In this document: positions 33,789 to 46,818 of the stretch, in pieces | Layout: the number at the start of each line of letters is the position of its first letter | How positions within the stretch are numbered: the stretch's first letter is position 1 | DNA from: Pyricularia pennisetigena | Taxonomy: Eukaryota; Ascomycota; Sordariomycetes; Magnaporthales; Pyriculariaceae | DNA length: 64,000 nt | Direction of reading: 5' to 3' | NCBI RefSeq assembly: GCF_004337985.1 | Contig: NC_043740.1 | Location: forward strand, 1,095,080 to 1,159,079 | Translations under genes and position numbers: made by a program | The notes under the pieces: model-generated | The model's database searches: none | The model's input: the letters and a program-made list of their open reading frames with translations, nothing else | What the model was told of the DNA's origin: nothing

Positions 33789-35646
33789 ACGTTGGGCTCC
33801 ACATCTCCGACCCCCCTAAAGTCCGGCCCCCTTGAAAAATGTAACGACGAAATACCCCTTTTATAAACCGATTTAAATGTAAACCTATCAACGCACAATA
33901 ATACAATCATTGTCAGGCTCTCCCGGTTCGCTAACCTCTTCTCCATCGTTCAAATCCTCTAAACAGTCCCTATTATTTTCCTGTGCTTCATAAACGTTTT
34001 TTTTGCTGACCAAAAGCTCGTTGGGATCCGGAATTACCCTTTTCCTTTTGACCGGCCGTACCGCCTCCAATTTTGCTTTTAACAAACTGATTTTTTGCTG
34101 AGCTTCAGCCAATAAGATATCCTTGGTTTCGAAGCTTTTTTGGACTTTTGCAAACAAAAGCCGTGAAGTGGCGTTACTTTTTTCGGACCGGGAAATTTCC
34201 TGTAGTTGAAGTCGAATATCTCGGGTCGTTTTAGGGGTTTTCCAAATAAGTAAAGATTGGTCGTTAATTTTTTGGTTTGGGCTTTCCGGTGTTTTATCCC
34301 TTTGGAAGCCGTTATTTCTACCTTTTTCGACGTTGGCGTTGCTATTTTCTAATAAAAACGGGTTTAAAAGTGGTTTTGCCAAGTTCACCGGCCATAACCC
34401 CGTCGTACGCCAACCAGATTGAATGGTTTTTGCTATAAATGCTTTTGATCTGGCTTTTCGATAGCAAAGTAGAAAGTTTCGTTTCCCAACAACCGTTGAA
34501 CAGCAAAACTGGTTTACAAATCCCAGGTGACGTCGATAAGCTTCCTTTAACGGCCCAAAAACCGATAAATCCAACGGTTGAAGAACGTGCGACGAATGAG
34601 GAGGTAAATATAAAAGCTGAATATTATTTTGGAGGCAAACAAGCATAAACTCGTCGCTGACGTGTGATCCGTGGCCGTCGAGAACTAATAAACGCTTTTC
34701 AGGAGTTAAAGGTTGGGTATTTGGAATAAACACCTTTTTTAACCATTCGATACCTGTTTCATTATTTGTCCACCCGTTTTCTGTTGCATGAAATTGCCAG
34801 GTATCGAAAGGACTTAAATCAGCTGGAAACCATTGTTGCTGTACGTTTTTCCCCTTAAATATAACGAGGGGAGGTATAACAGCCCCCGTAGCTGATACAC
34901 ATTCGATTATGCTCGTCCAACCCCGCGTTCCAGGCTCTTTTCGCTGTAATGGCCGGATTTTATTACGCCCTAACACCAGGCCATTAGATCCTTTGCCTTC
35001 CATTATACCTGTTTCGTCCATATTCCAACGGTTGGCCGGTTTTATAGTATCGATAACGGGATTTTTCAAATAGGACCACCAAGATTTAATTACCTCGGTT
35101 GTAGCCCCATTAACCCGGGCATTTTCTATTCGCCGGGGCCTTTGGGTTTTCAAAATTGGATATCGGGCTATAAAACGGCTAACCCAATGTTTCCCAAGGC
35201 TTTTTCTTTCTCCGGCGGCCTGAAGAATTCGTTCCGCAAAATAGCGTAGTTCTTGATGCGTTGGCGGAAGGCCTAACGCGGCCTGCGCAAGTACCCAATC
35301 TGCCAAATAGGTCTCCTGCTCCTGTGAAAGCCTTTGACAAAATCTTTTCGCTTGTTGAATTGACTGGGCCCCCTTTAAACGATCGTGAAGGGTACTCCGA
35401 GGAATACCCCATTTTTGCGAGGTTTTGTGAACTGATTTGCCATTTCTTATGTCAGAAATGGCAGCAAGAAGCTGATTTTCAGTGTACTGTTTCATTGGAA
35501 AGTTTGGAGCAAGAATCTTCAAAATGCAAGTTCTAAAGTGAAAAGTTCGTCTAGATATTTATAAAATAAAACAAAGGGTTGACGTGGCTGAGTAGATATT
35601 TTTAGGGGCCGGACTTTAGGGGGGTCGGAGATGTGGAGCCCAACGT
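33789..35646 (-). mobile_element. Intact Fot1/pogo-type DNA transposon (family A, copy 2)
   Basis: 1858 bp, flanked by TA at 33787-33788 and 35647-35648, terminal repeats as in copy 1 (ACGTTGGGCTCCACATC). Inserted in the AT-rich minisatellite. Intact transposase on the minus strand; no RIP signs. Confidence 0.92.
33888..35495 (-). CDS. Fot1/pogo transposase, intact (copy 2)
   Basis: 535 residues, same start choice and domains as copy 1, with the Asp160, Asp273 and Asp309 motifs all intact. It differs from copy 1 at about 15 residues, all from residue 328 onward (for example Thr/Asn328, Leu/Pro in GLWxVN, Lys/Glu near the C-terminus). The first 327 residues are identical. Both proteins look functional. 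Confidence 0.92.
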   Translation of the reverse strand: MKQYTENQLLAAISDIRNGKSVHKTSQKWGIPRSTLHDRLKGAQSIQQAKRFCQRLSQEQETYLADWVLAQAALGLPPTHQELRYFAERILQAAGERKSLGKHWVSRFIARYPILKTQRPRRIENARVNGATTEVIKSWWSYLKNPVIDTIKPANRWNMDETGIMEGKGSNGLVLGRNKIRPLQRKEPGTRGWTSIIECVSATGAVIPPLVIFKGKNVQQQWFPADLSPFDTWQFHATENGWTNNETGIEWLKKVFIPNTQPLTPEKRLLVLDGHGSHVSDEFMLVCLQNNIQLLYLPPHSSHVLQPLDLSVFGPLKEAYRRHLGFVNQFCCSTVVGKRNFLLCYRKARSKAFIAKTIQSGWRTTGLWPVNLAKPLLNPFLLENSNANVEKGRNNGFQRDKTPESPNQKINDQSLLIWKTPKTTRDIRLQLQEISRSEKSNATSRLLFAKVQKSFETKDILLAEAQQKISLLKAKLEAVRPVKRKRVIPDPNELLVSKKNVYEAQENNRDCLEDLNDGEEVSEPGEPDNDCIIVR

Positions 35647-36289
35647 TAACAAATGAGATATAATATAAAATTACAATAGTAAGTAAAATATGGTATAAAA
35701 TTACGATAATAAATAAAATATAATATGAAATCCCGATACTAAATAAAATATAATATAAAATCCCGATAATGAATCAAATATAATATATATTCACGATTAT
35801 AAGTCAAATATCATATAAATCTACGATTGCAAATAAAATATGAAAAGGAAAATAAATATATTAAACCTTTATTTAAAGATTGGGAGTTTCTCGGATTACG
35901 CCCATATACTATATTAACCCGTACCCGTTTCATTACCCTAAATAGGGCTTTTATTAACAGTTTGTTAATTTAAAACCCTTTTTAATTAAATTCGGGTAAT
36001 GGGGGTTTGCGATTAATATTTCCCTGGATTGGGGTATTAGCGACCGTTACCTAAATAGGATTATCGTTATCCGAGAATAAATTATCGCTTAATTCCCCCA
36101 AATTGTATACAAATTGAACAAGTTCCTTAAAACGGTCGTTTTCAACTTTTTCGTTTTCCGTGGATATAAAACGTTTATTTACGATAAATATTTTGATGCC
36201 AATTAAAAAAGATGATTTCTTTTTATTAAAGCGTAAATAACAGCACGGTCCCGGATTACCGATAAAATTATTGAAAATTGGTTAAAAGT

Positions 36290-38980
36290 AATCGAATTGC
36301 TCAATTATAATTATTACCGTTTAATAAAAGTGGAAGCAACGGGAATAGCTAAAATATCGCGGGCGATTTGGGCGAATTCCGGGAATTTAATTTTATGGGT
36401 AGTCCATTAATTAAAAATGTTATTTTCGTTTTTTAAAATTGCGGTAAATAATCAAGGAGTAATTTATATATTAATATAACCATCCGTATACTTATCCGTA
36501 CAAGTATCTGTATAACTATTCATAATTTAAACATAATAAACATGAAATAAAAATTATTCCAATTTTCAACCGGATATTTTTTTTAAATAAAACGATCGAT
36601 GGAATATGGGCTAATTTTTGAATTTAAATTTTGGTTGGGAACATCTTTACCTTTTTTGGACTCGGTTCCCGCTGTAAAATAAATAAAACTGGACCCGTTC
36701 CCGGTTAAATTAATTCTATTCTAAAATGGAAATTGGGATTCCGCGTTTGCGAATATAATTTGGCCAAACGATTAGTGTTTTGGTTAATTGAGTTCTCCGT
36801 TTTTCGGTTAATGCATTTACGTAGTCTCGGAGTTTATCTTTTTCAAAATCCGTCCGCGTAAATGGGATTAAGATAACCGTTACAAAATATATTTTTTCGA
36901 TTTTTTAACGTTAAATTAGGTTAATATATTTATCCAATTTTGCTCGTGCAATACGAACTGCGTTTTTCAAACTGGTATATTATCCCGTTTGTGGATATTT
37001 TTGGGCTTTTCCCTAAATGTTTCGTTCGAAATTGGTAAAAGCAATTCCAATAGCTCCCAACCCAAATAAAGCGTACGTAATTGTTTCCATTTCATTGGTG
37101 CCAAAAATATTAGTAAAAGCCGCGATAGTTTTAATCTTCATTAAAAACATTTAAAAATCGCCCAACCTTTTGCAAATATTTTACGTTTTGGATAAAATCA
37201 AATTTGCCCGGTTATCGTGGCCCTTTATTCGTCAACGGGACTATTTAATAAATAATTCGACGGTTTTACGCAGTTTAAACGCACGCGCGTTAGCCGAAAT
37301 AGTTAAACTCCATTTCGTTTATATATTCTTAATCAAAAATGGGGTTTTATAAAGCCAAATCCGCCAGCAATTTGTTGCAAATTGCCAAAAGTATTCGGTA
37401 CGTTTGGGGTTTAGGTGCAGTAAAACCGCCAAATACCGTAATTAGTATAAAAAATAATATATTTGATAATTATATTTTAAATTTTTTAATAAAATTAAAC
37501 ATTTATTTGGGCGTTAGTATATCTTGGGGATATATTCCATGTTTAAACTCCCTTTAAATTAGTAATCGCCAAATATTCCTCATTATTAGAATTTACCAAA
37601 AAGGCGCGGAAGTCAGTTTTGGGAATATTAAAACTTTGATATATAACCCTTTTTATTAGTTATAAAACGTAAACCATATAAAGGATTCGTAAAATGTTTA
37701 ATTGCATTTGTAATTGGGGAATATTTTTTTCGAATTTCCGTAATAACGTCCTTGGTGCGGATATTAAGAGCATTATTAACTGTAATAACCAATATTTTGC
37801 CTTTTAATTTGTGTGTGAAAATAGTTTAAACGGTAAATTTTGCCAGCTTTACCCTCGTTTTGCTAGCGTTAATCGCAGGAAAATCCAAAACAATATACCG
37901 ACGTACCCATTTATTATCGATATAAATGGCCACAATACCCTAAAAAACGTGTTTTAAACCGGGGTTTTTCCATCCGTCCACGACCAAAAAGGTAAAACTT
38001 TTTGGGGGATATTTATTAAATCTTGGGTAATAATATCTTCGGATGTATTTTTGCATTTTTTGGCGAAGGTTTGTGGCGATGGAACTTTTTATCGATCGTT
38101 TCGGGCTTTTACAAATATGTCGAATTCCGAACTTTTTACAATATTAAATCCTTTTCGCAATAAAATGCAAAATTGGACGTATAATTCCTCGACTTCGCTT
38201 TTTGTATATTTGTGGATCTTTTTCGCCTAAAAATGTAATTACATATTGATTTTTGCAAATATATGAATAATAATATAAAATGGATGGTTATATAAAATGG
38301 TTATATGGATGGTTATGTGGATAGTTATATTTTATTAATAAACTGAAAGAATTACCTTATGAAAATCCGTAGGAATTAAACTGGGGTTAAATGAATCGTT
38401 TTGTAATCCAAATTCGCTTCGAATATAATTAATTGTATTCCGATACCGTGTAAGGGTGCTGGTTCCATTATATTGGTTTTTTTCACTCAATTGGGGATAT
38501 TTTAACATTTGCAAAGAATTTTGCAAATTAAACATGGTTCGCCGTTTTCTCGAAAAAACCCCCAATAGTAATATTGCCAGATTTCCACCAATTGAGGTTT
38601 TTAAAACCCTTCAACGGTTAAATCGACTTTATTGTCTGGCGGTTACCAACGCCGAAACAAATGTCCAGAAACGAACAAATCGAGGAAATTATTCCATAAT
38701 TTAAGTGCGTATATATAATACGCATCCTTTTCCCCGCCGTTTAAAATAAGATCATCGCAACCAATGTTTTGATTATTTGCAAATACCGTAACAAACTCGG
38801 TTTTCACCTCCTAATTTAATTTGAAAGGGAAATTATAATCGTGCGAATTAACGCCAAATGAACGTGGGACGGGTGAATATATATTAAAAGTATTATTACA
38901 AAATTCGTTAATAATTTCAATATTCGGAAACACCAGTTTTTCAATTGAAATTTCCGGGGGTGGCGATGCGGCATCCATTA
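36290..38980 (-). pseudogene. hAT-family transposase relic
   Basis: Minus-strand reading from ATG near 38979 (MDAASPPPEISIEKLVFPNI). The core is at about 37700-38000: FTFLVVDGWKNPGLKHVF, then YIDNKWVRRYIVLDFPAI, the hAT block with the first catalytic Asp in VDGW. The second, VTVDN in hAT proteins, reads VITVNNALN here, an Asp-to-Asn change explained by G-to-A. The C-terminal dimerisation signature FPEFAQIARDILAIPVAS is kept at 36325-36390. Many stops; not functional. The element's ends are not certain. Confidence 0.75.
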
Positions 38981-41900
38981 CGATAATGTGGTTAAAAATT
39001 TAAAAAAAAAGGAGATTTCTTTTCGTTATTGTTTTGAAATTGTAGAAAAAATGGGATTAAATTTAATTTGTCCGTTTAACTAAAGAATGGAATTTTGAAT
39101 AAATGATAACGGGGAAACATCGATTAAATTTCGGGTTAAAAATTTATTAAAATCAAAACTTTGTACGGCTTAATTGGTTTTTTGTGGCATCGTTATTTGT
39201 CGCCAGGTTTTGTTTTTACAAATATGGCAAAAACAAAACAAAGGAAACGTCGACAAATTGCTAATGTTCCCAAACTAGACCAAATACTGCCATATAATGA
39301 ATGAGCATTTCTTTTTTAATTATCGGAGATTTACATTAACAATTTATGGATTTCCGGTTAATTTGCGTCGAACCTATTCCGTACCTTTCCATGTTTTAAG
39401 CAAAAGAAGCCCCGAATTACCCATACGATCACGGGAAATTCCAAAAACACCTTTACCTATTATTTATTTAAAACATAATTTACAATTAGAACGAGGGAAA
39501 GTTAAAAAGACCGTAAAAAAACAATTGGGGGTAGATTACCAAATCGAGATACCGGAAGGCTTAAAACACGGGTATAAATTATTAAATAACAGAGGAATAA
39601 CTGTGCAAAACGGTTTAAAACTGTTGATAAAAGATATAAACAATTATATTAAATGGTTACATTTTGATACCTGTTTATAATAAATGCGTCAAAGGAAATC
39701 CGCTGATCACAATCCCGTATAAGCCTTTTAATCCCTAAAATCATTCCTCAGCGTGTGGTTAAAAATATAATATCCACAGTTGCGCTTGATATTATAATGC
39801 AAATATAAAAAAAGGTTTTAATGGTATTGCAAAAAGCGGCGGAAATGTTTTTGGTACAATTATTTACTATTTCAAACTTTACTGCTCTCCATGCAAAGTA
39901 GGTTACAATATCGACGAAACGAATATAACTGGTTTATTTAACGTTGAAAATAATGGATCATAAGATTTCTTTTTAAAATATTAAAATATAAAATTTAATA
40001 GACCGGTTGAAGATATTTTTTTAAATTTTGTTTTTCTTTGATGGGAAGTTTATTACGCTAACTAAATTGAGATAAACTTTACGCAATTAATAATTTCGCT
40101 GCTAAGACACCGTAAAATACGTAATTACAACTCCCAAATATTCCGCGTAATTAAGTTAAATAACAGGCAAAAAATCCCCCTCAAATTCCTTAAACACTTC
40201 ACTGTAAACTGGTTTTATAACCAGTATTTATAACGCTTTTACCTAGCAATTAGATGCCTCTGGGTAATTAGGCACCCTAACCCAATTATTCGCAATGAAT
40301 GGGAGCGTAACCAATCCATTCACATTTTCCTAAATTATTATTCGGCAAATGGTGCGAATAAATTTGTTTGACACAATTGTATAAATTTGATAGGGGGTTT
40401 ACTTAGCCTAAATGCGTTGGACAAATGTTTTACGATTAAAAGCTTTGTGCGAATTTTAAACGCGGGATAGGGCGGTAATTTTAATATAATTATAATTTAC
40501 AAGTGAAAGTTAAGGTACGCCAAAACAAATAAAAACGCGCAAAAAGATTGCTTTAACCAAGATAAAGGACTATATAAACGTAATGTAAGTCGCCCTGTAA
40601 AAAGTTTAATAGTTGTTTTAATTGGGAAAATTAAAATTTATAAAATTAATTTGGCTTTAATTTCAAATAATTGGGATATTTAATTTATATAAAAATTATT
40701 ATTTGCGATATTTTTCGCTCAATAATGCATTTTAGTAGCCAAATGGGTTAACAAAGAATAGCAGCATTAATATATTATATAGTAAAACAAACCATGTAAT
40801 AGCTAAAATCGTTAACCGTATATTTAAATAACTATCTTACATAACCATTTATAATTCACCAGTTTAACCAGTTTAATTTAACTTAAGTTGGCCGTTTTAC
40901 CAAAATGCGCGATTTTGTGGCGGATTTGGCGCATTAAATTACCAATTTTATTAAAACCTTCAGGTAAAATGCCTTTTCCAAACCTATGGAAACTTTGGCG
41001 GACAAAGTAACTCGTTTTACTTTAATAAATGTATTATTCATATAATTATATTTGATAATTACCACGTTATCTTGGTATTAAAAAAGGTTATATAAAATCG
41101 TTATTCACTTTTTGGTAATAAAATCCGTTTAAACTTATTTTCCATTTGCTTTCGTACGAATTTAGTAAACGCAAAATATTTATATTCGCTCCGAGATTTT
41201 GATTTTTAACAAAATAATGCGGTATTAGAACGTTTGCGGACGCGGTCCACTATTAATCTAGATTCGTCGCCATTTTTTGCCTATGTTTTTAACCTTTTGT
41301 TGCGATCGCGCGAATTCTGGGTTTTAATCCTATTTCTTCGTCGTTTTTGCGTTTACGCGCTAAAACTTGCTAATTTTCAAGTTAGAACTAAAATATGTCG
41401 GTTAAATTAAAAATATTTACCCATATTTGCAAATATAAAATAATATTTAAGAATAATAAACTGCTCCAAATACAGTAAAATTGTAATTGAAATTTAAAAT
41501 TGAAAATTCTGGTTAAATTCCAAATTTTTATTGTTTTGATAAATTTGATAAATTTAATAGAACAATCAGATTTTGCGTTTAAATTCCCAATTTGGTTACC
41601 CCACCTTTAATCTGTTTGTGCCTTACCCAACTAGGTCTACATTAAACCATACCCCGCTTTTATTCACCTCTTCGCAATTACCAAAACAAATTCGGCTTTT
41701 AACCCGACCATTTGTCCGCAGCAATTCTTTTTCTGTTTTTTATTTTTCGTTATCCACTATTCGCATTATTTGTAACCATTTTTCGTAATTATTCTTTTTT
41801 TTGTTAAAAGATTTATCGCCAAACTGTTTTTAATTAATTTGGTTAAAATAACTCCTCGCGCCCAGATTTCCCATTCGATTGCAGGCAAAAAACCTTAAAC

Positions 41901-42000
41901 CTTTCCTCAATTTACACCAAAGGTTTTAAAAAAACATACCAGTGGGCAAATAAGGGCAAAATCGCCGGTTTAAACCTGGTAATAAACTTTATCCATGTTT
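38981..42000. other. AT-rich DNA, no recognisable gene
   Basis: RIP-like composition. One open frame at 39297-39680 (plus, 127 codons; contains QLGVDYQIEIPEGLKHGYKL) resembles nothing I know and has only a chance-level context. Probably includes the upstream part of the hAT element. Confidence 0.4.
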
Positions 42001-42005
42001 TATTT

Positions 42006-42562
42006 TGTTAACAATATGGGTTACTAACAGGGATTTGGGCATTAGCCTAGGTGCGGCGTGGTGCTAGTTGCGCTATAAAGCCTGTAATTACACGCTTAAA
42101 TGCAGTAAACTGTTCACTATTTTTGGGATTAATAGATTTAATTCATTGGTGGGGGAAACTTTGCTTTATCTCCCTTATATACTCTCCGACATCGAAGTGG
42201 GGCTCCGCACGCCAGAAAGCGTTCCGGTGCCGCACACGATTTTCCGAAAAATTATTTTGTATGCGTTGTTGAAAAAACACCCTCATTTCCATACAAACCA
42301 TTTCTGGGTTCGCACTAATGTGCTGATTTGGTAAAAATTTCAACCCGGTATGGCGTAGCTGACTCGCAAGTGCAGGGTGGGTGTTAAAACCGGTACAGGG
42401 TAAAACCCCATTCGCTGACACTTTGAATCGCAACTCCTGCAACATATATAATATAACGGAAAATCCGACAGCCCCAACAGCCCCATTTCGGCATTATCCA
42501 TTATGGTTTACATACAAACAAAAGTGGACCCATTACATGGTAAATAACGCATATAATTAGCA
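42006..42562 (-). repeat. Solo Copia LTR
   Basis: 557 bp, inverted relative to the full element: forward strand starts TGTTAACAATATGGG and ends ATATAATTAGCA. Flanked by a perfect 5-bp duplication TATTT (42001-42005 and 42563-42567). A single LTR with intact duplication is the product of LTR-LTR recombination that deleted the internal region. Confidence 0.92.
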
Positions 42563-42567
42563 TATTT

Positions 42568-43635
42568 TACACTTATATATTAGCTTTATTTTCATAATTG
42601 TTTTACACGAAACCAGGCGGTATTAAAAAACCCTTGAACTATTTATCCACAAAACTCCTTCCCGACGCTTGGTACGGGAAATGGTTTAAAATTATAAATA
42701 TGGTTTCCGCTTCCAATTGATCGTTTTTATAGCTTTGCAAAAAAGAGCAAAATATTTTCTTACTATGTCTTTTACGATTAAAAACCCTTTATTATAAGCA
42801 TTTTAATATTATTTAGTTACCGATTTTTTGCGTTAACCACATTGGCTGTATTATTATCCAAATTAAAAATATACATTTCGTCCAACATATTATAAATGTT
42901 ATAGATATGTGGACATACCCCCAATATTCCAGCCAAAAAAGATTTTTAAATGGTAGGTTACTTCCGTATTAACCCCAAAAATAAGAAACTTATATCCCCA
43001 TTACCCGTTGCTTCGACTTTATTTAGTCCTGATGGTTAAAACCTATTACACCCTGCATCAAAATTCCAAAAACTTACAAAATAGCGAAAAGTCCATTACC
43101 TGCCAAAGCTGTAGGTAAGAAACCTCGTAAAACTGCTGGTAAAACATTCCCCAAAACTGCTCAAAAAATTTTACCGCAATTAATTATTATTACAAATTCG
43201 TCGTTTTCGTGTTCGTTTACTGATTCGACTTCTTTTTCGCTTTTGTTCTTTTGTTTAAGAATTTAGGTGAAAATAATCAAAAGAAACGAGGAGGAAAAAC
43301 AAAATAAAAAATAGGACAAAAAATAGGAAAAGCAGTAGAATAACCAGGTGAACATTATTAGCCCTAATATGGATATAAAAAATATTAATTAAATTATGTG
43401 GAGCACAAAATAATGGGTTTAAAAAAAGGGATAACTATTTAGCATGGTTACTATAATTTCCCTTCCATTATATTGCGTTGTCATCAAGTTTAACACTTAT
43501 GGATCGATGGTTATATTAATGGATATATTTTTATTTATTAAATATTCATCCCAATCTTAACAAACTCGTTTTCCTTTTACATTATTGTTCCTTTTATATC
43601 GCCACAGCACGAAAACCCGCTAATTACCCAATATG
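42568..43635. other. AT-rich DNA, no recognisable gene
   Basis: No long frame or known motif; stop-rich on both strands. Confidence 0.4.
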
Positions 43636-43770
43636 GGTTAAGCCCGCCAGCCCGCGGGCCCCCATTTACCCGCCAAGAAAACCCGTGGGCCATTACGGGC
43701 CCCCGCTATGAGCCCATGGGTTGGCGGGCCGGGCCGGGCTAAACCTGTTTTCGGGTTTTGGCAGGGCTAA
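43636..43770. repeat. GC-rich dispersed repeat (type II)
   Basis: Same block order as 20662-20775: GCGGGCCCCCAT, ACCCGCCAAGAAAACCCGTG, ACGGGCCCCCGC, GGCGGGCCGGGCCGGGCTAA and CTGTTTTCGGGTTTTGG. Better preserved here than at 20662. Confidence 0.7.
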
Positions 43771-44839
43771 CATATTAGTTTCCGAATTTTACTTCCATCT
43801 GTAAAACATTTATATTGATAAAATATAATTCTTTCAAAAACTATTTCAGCAAAATGTGGTGTTATTAAACGTTACAAATCAGAAAAATGTATATAATAAT
43901 CGAGAATTATTTACATATATGTAAATGAGTTTTGGTAGAATGATAGGTATAAATATTTTGAGAATAGATATCGTATTTTATTTAATATAACATTAAAAAG
44001 ACCATATATTTACTTCGATTAAGAGGGGTATACTAAAGGAAAGTTTTAGTTAAACGGGTATTGGGAATGGGTTATTCTGTAATATGGGTAGATGTTTTAC
44101 CCACGCGTTCCAAATATAAACGAATATTTATACGCTGGATAAGTGAGCGGAAGCTTTAATGGTATATAGAAAGGATGACAAAATTGCATTGTAATTCAAA
44201 ACGAAAATTTGTGAAAAACAATGTACAATAGAAAAAATTAGCGGTAAATAAATTATATTTGATGAAAGCAGCACAAAAATTCTTTTTTAAATGTACTGGG
44301 GTACGCTACAACTATTTTTCAATTATAAAACTATCAAAGAATAAACCAATTATACTTTACATGAACATTCACCAGGCCAACCTTTTGTTTTAAACCCAAT
44401 CTTTTCTTTGCAGTTTTATACTTCGTCCGAAAGAAGGTGAAAACCTATAGCAATAGTCAATAAAATTTAGATGCAACAGTAATGTTTAACGAAAGATATT
44501 AGGTGTTGTGTTGGGTAAATTATGTTAAAAATCTACCAGTTTTCCAAATAATGATTGCAAAAGATCCAATCGATGAAATCTAAACGGCTGGTACGTCTAC
44601 CGATCAGATTAAAGCTTTATTATGGCGTACAAGAATGAAACGACCTGTAGTACCGTATAAAGTCCGCCGAAAATACTAACTCCAAAATACAAGGAGAAAT
44701 TTTAACTTTTCATTTTACAGTGTTCTGCTAATAAAACACCAGGTAACGGTTATTTCATAAATAAATTAATAAAGCTTACTATTTATATGAATCAGATTCA
44801 ATTAACTAGGGATTATTTAAGCTTTGCCACGTGTATGGA
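43771..44839. other. AT-rich DNA, no recognisable gene
   Basis: No supported feature; short frames only. Confidence 0.4.
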
Positions 44840-44841
44840 TA

Positions 44842-46679
44842 ACCTCAGGTACCCTCTGATGGCCAGCCCCCCTCTTGGCCACCCAAAAATAACAACAATT
44901 TTATTTTTATGCTTCAACTTCTACTATGAATATCTCGACGAATTTTTCACTTTTGGATTTACTTCTTTCTGATTTTAATTCTTTAGTTTCCAATAAAGCA
45001 ATATACCGAAAAGCAGATTACCTCCGCCATTAAAAACGTTAATAATGGCGAATCAATTGCAAAAACCTCCCGAAAATGGGGTATACCTAAAAGTAAACTT
45101 CGTCACCGTCTTCAAGGTTTTTAACCTTATAAACAAACACAAAACCCTTTTCAAAAACTTTCTACTAAATAGGAAAAGCATTTAGCTAATTGGGTATTTA
45201 CCCAAACAGCTTTAAAGCTTCCACCAACGCACCAAAAACTACGCTTTTTTGCAAAACGTATTTTTCAAGCCGCCGGTAAAACACAAAATTTTGGAAAACG
45301 TTGGATAACCCGTTTTTTGGTTCGTTATCCAATTTTCAAAACCCAAAAACCCCGTCGAATGGAAAACGCCCGGGTTAATAGGGCTATTACGGAAATAATT
45401 AAATTTTGGTAGTTTTATATTATTAACCCCGTTATCAATGATATTAAACGGGAAAGTCGGTGGAATACGGACGAAGCCGGTATAATGGAAGTTAAAAAAT
45501 CTAACGGCCTGGTATTAGGCTTTAACGGAATCCAGTTGTGACAGCGAAAAAAACCCGGAACTCGGGGTTGGACAATTCAAATCGAATGTATATCGGCGAC
45601 GGGTATTACCCTCGCTCCCTTGGTTATATTTAAAGGAAAAAAATATAATAATAATGGTTTTTAATGAATTTAAACTTTTTTGATAACTGGCAATTTTATA
45701 AAACCGCAAACGGGTGGACAAATAACGAAGCGGTTATCAAATGGTTGAAAAGTGTTTATTCCGTATATTTAATCTAATACCCCTAAAAAGCGGTTATTAG
45801 GTTTCGATGGCTATGGATTATATATAACGGACGAATTTATGTGTTTTGGTTTGCAAAATAACATTTAATTCGTTTATTTACCCCTTTATTCGTTACTCGA
45901 ATGGCAACCATTGGATTTATCGGTTTTTGGACCGTTAAAAGAGGTTTATCGACGTTAATTTAGATTTGTTGACCAATTTTGCCGTCAAACAATTCTTGGA
46001 AAACGAAATTTCTTTTTTTATTATAATATAGCCAGATCAAAAGCATTTACAGCAAAATATATTTAATTTGGGTGGCGTATCACGGGTTTATAGCCGGTCA
46101 ATTTGGTTAAACCATTTTTAAGCCCTTTTCTCTTGAAAAAAGCAACGCCAACGTTATGAAAGATAAAAATAACGGTTTATAAAAGGATAAAACACCGGAG
46201 AACCTAACCCAAACAATTAACGACCCGTTTTCACTTATTTGGAAAGCCCCTAAAACGACCCAAAATATTCGATTTTAATTCCAAAAGTTTTCCCATTTTA
46301 GTAAAACCAACGCTATTTTACGTTTTTTATTTGCAAAAGTTTAAAAAAGTATCGAAGCCCACAATATATTTTTGGTTAACGCGCAGCAAAAAATCAGTTT
46401 ATTGGGAGCAGAATTGGAGGTAATATGGCTGGCGAAAAAGAGAAGTGTAATTCCGGCTCCAAACGAGTTTTTGGTTAATAAACAGAATATTATTTGATTG
46501 CAGAAAAATATTATAAAAAATTTGAAACTTTGAACTGATGAAAAAGAGGTTTATGAACCGGAACAGCCTAAAGATGATTGTATTTTGGTGCGTTGATAGT
46601 TTTATAATTAAATTAGTTTATAAAAGTAGGCACTTTGTTGTTAGATTTTTAGGTGTGGCCAGCAGGGGGTACCCGACGT
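44842..46679 (+). mobile_element. Decayed Fot1/pogo-type transposon (family B, plus strand)
   Basis: 1838 bp between TA at 44840-44841 and 46680-46681. Left end ACCTCAGGTACCCTCTGATG, right end inverted (AGCAGGGGGTACCCGACGT). The transposase on the plus strand starts KQYTEKQITSAIKNVNNGES at about 44993 and continues with PPTHQKLRFFAKRIF, NTDEAGIMEVKKSNGLVLG and CISATGITLAPLVIFKGK, interrupted by stops. Clearly homologous to the intact family-A protein. Confidence 0.88.
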
Positions 46680-46818
46680 TAATTGAAGAAATGTTTTGAA
46701 GATGTTTTTACGGAGCGATGAAACGGATGATCTCCGTTCAATAATTGTTATAAAACCCTAGTTCTGTTTAATTTGGAAAGGTAGAAAAAAAATTAAAATA
46801 ATAACCTAATCATATTAT

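Larger units (their letters stand above)
33690..35860. repeat. AT-rich minisatellite, split by a pogo element
   Basis: Iterations of a unit of about 30 bp like AATAAAATATAATATAAAAT followed by CCCGATA or TACGATAAT. They lie mostly at 35650-35845, with a left remnant at 33740-33788. The pogo copy 33789-35646 inserted at a TA inside. A shorter version occurs at 55590-55690. Confidence 0.7.
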
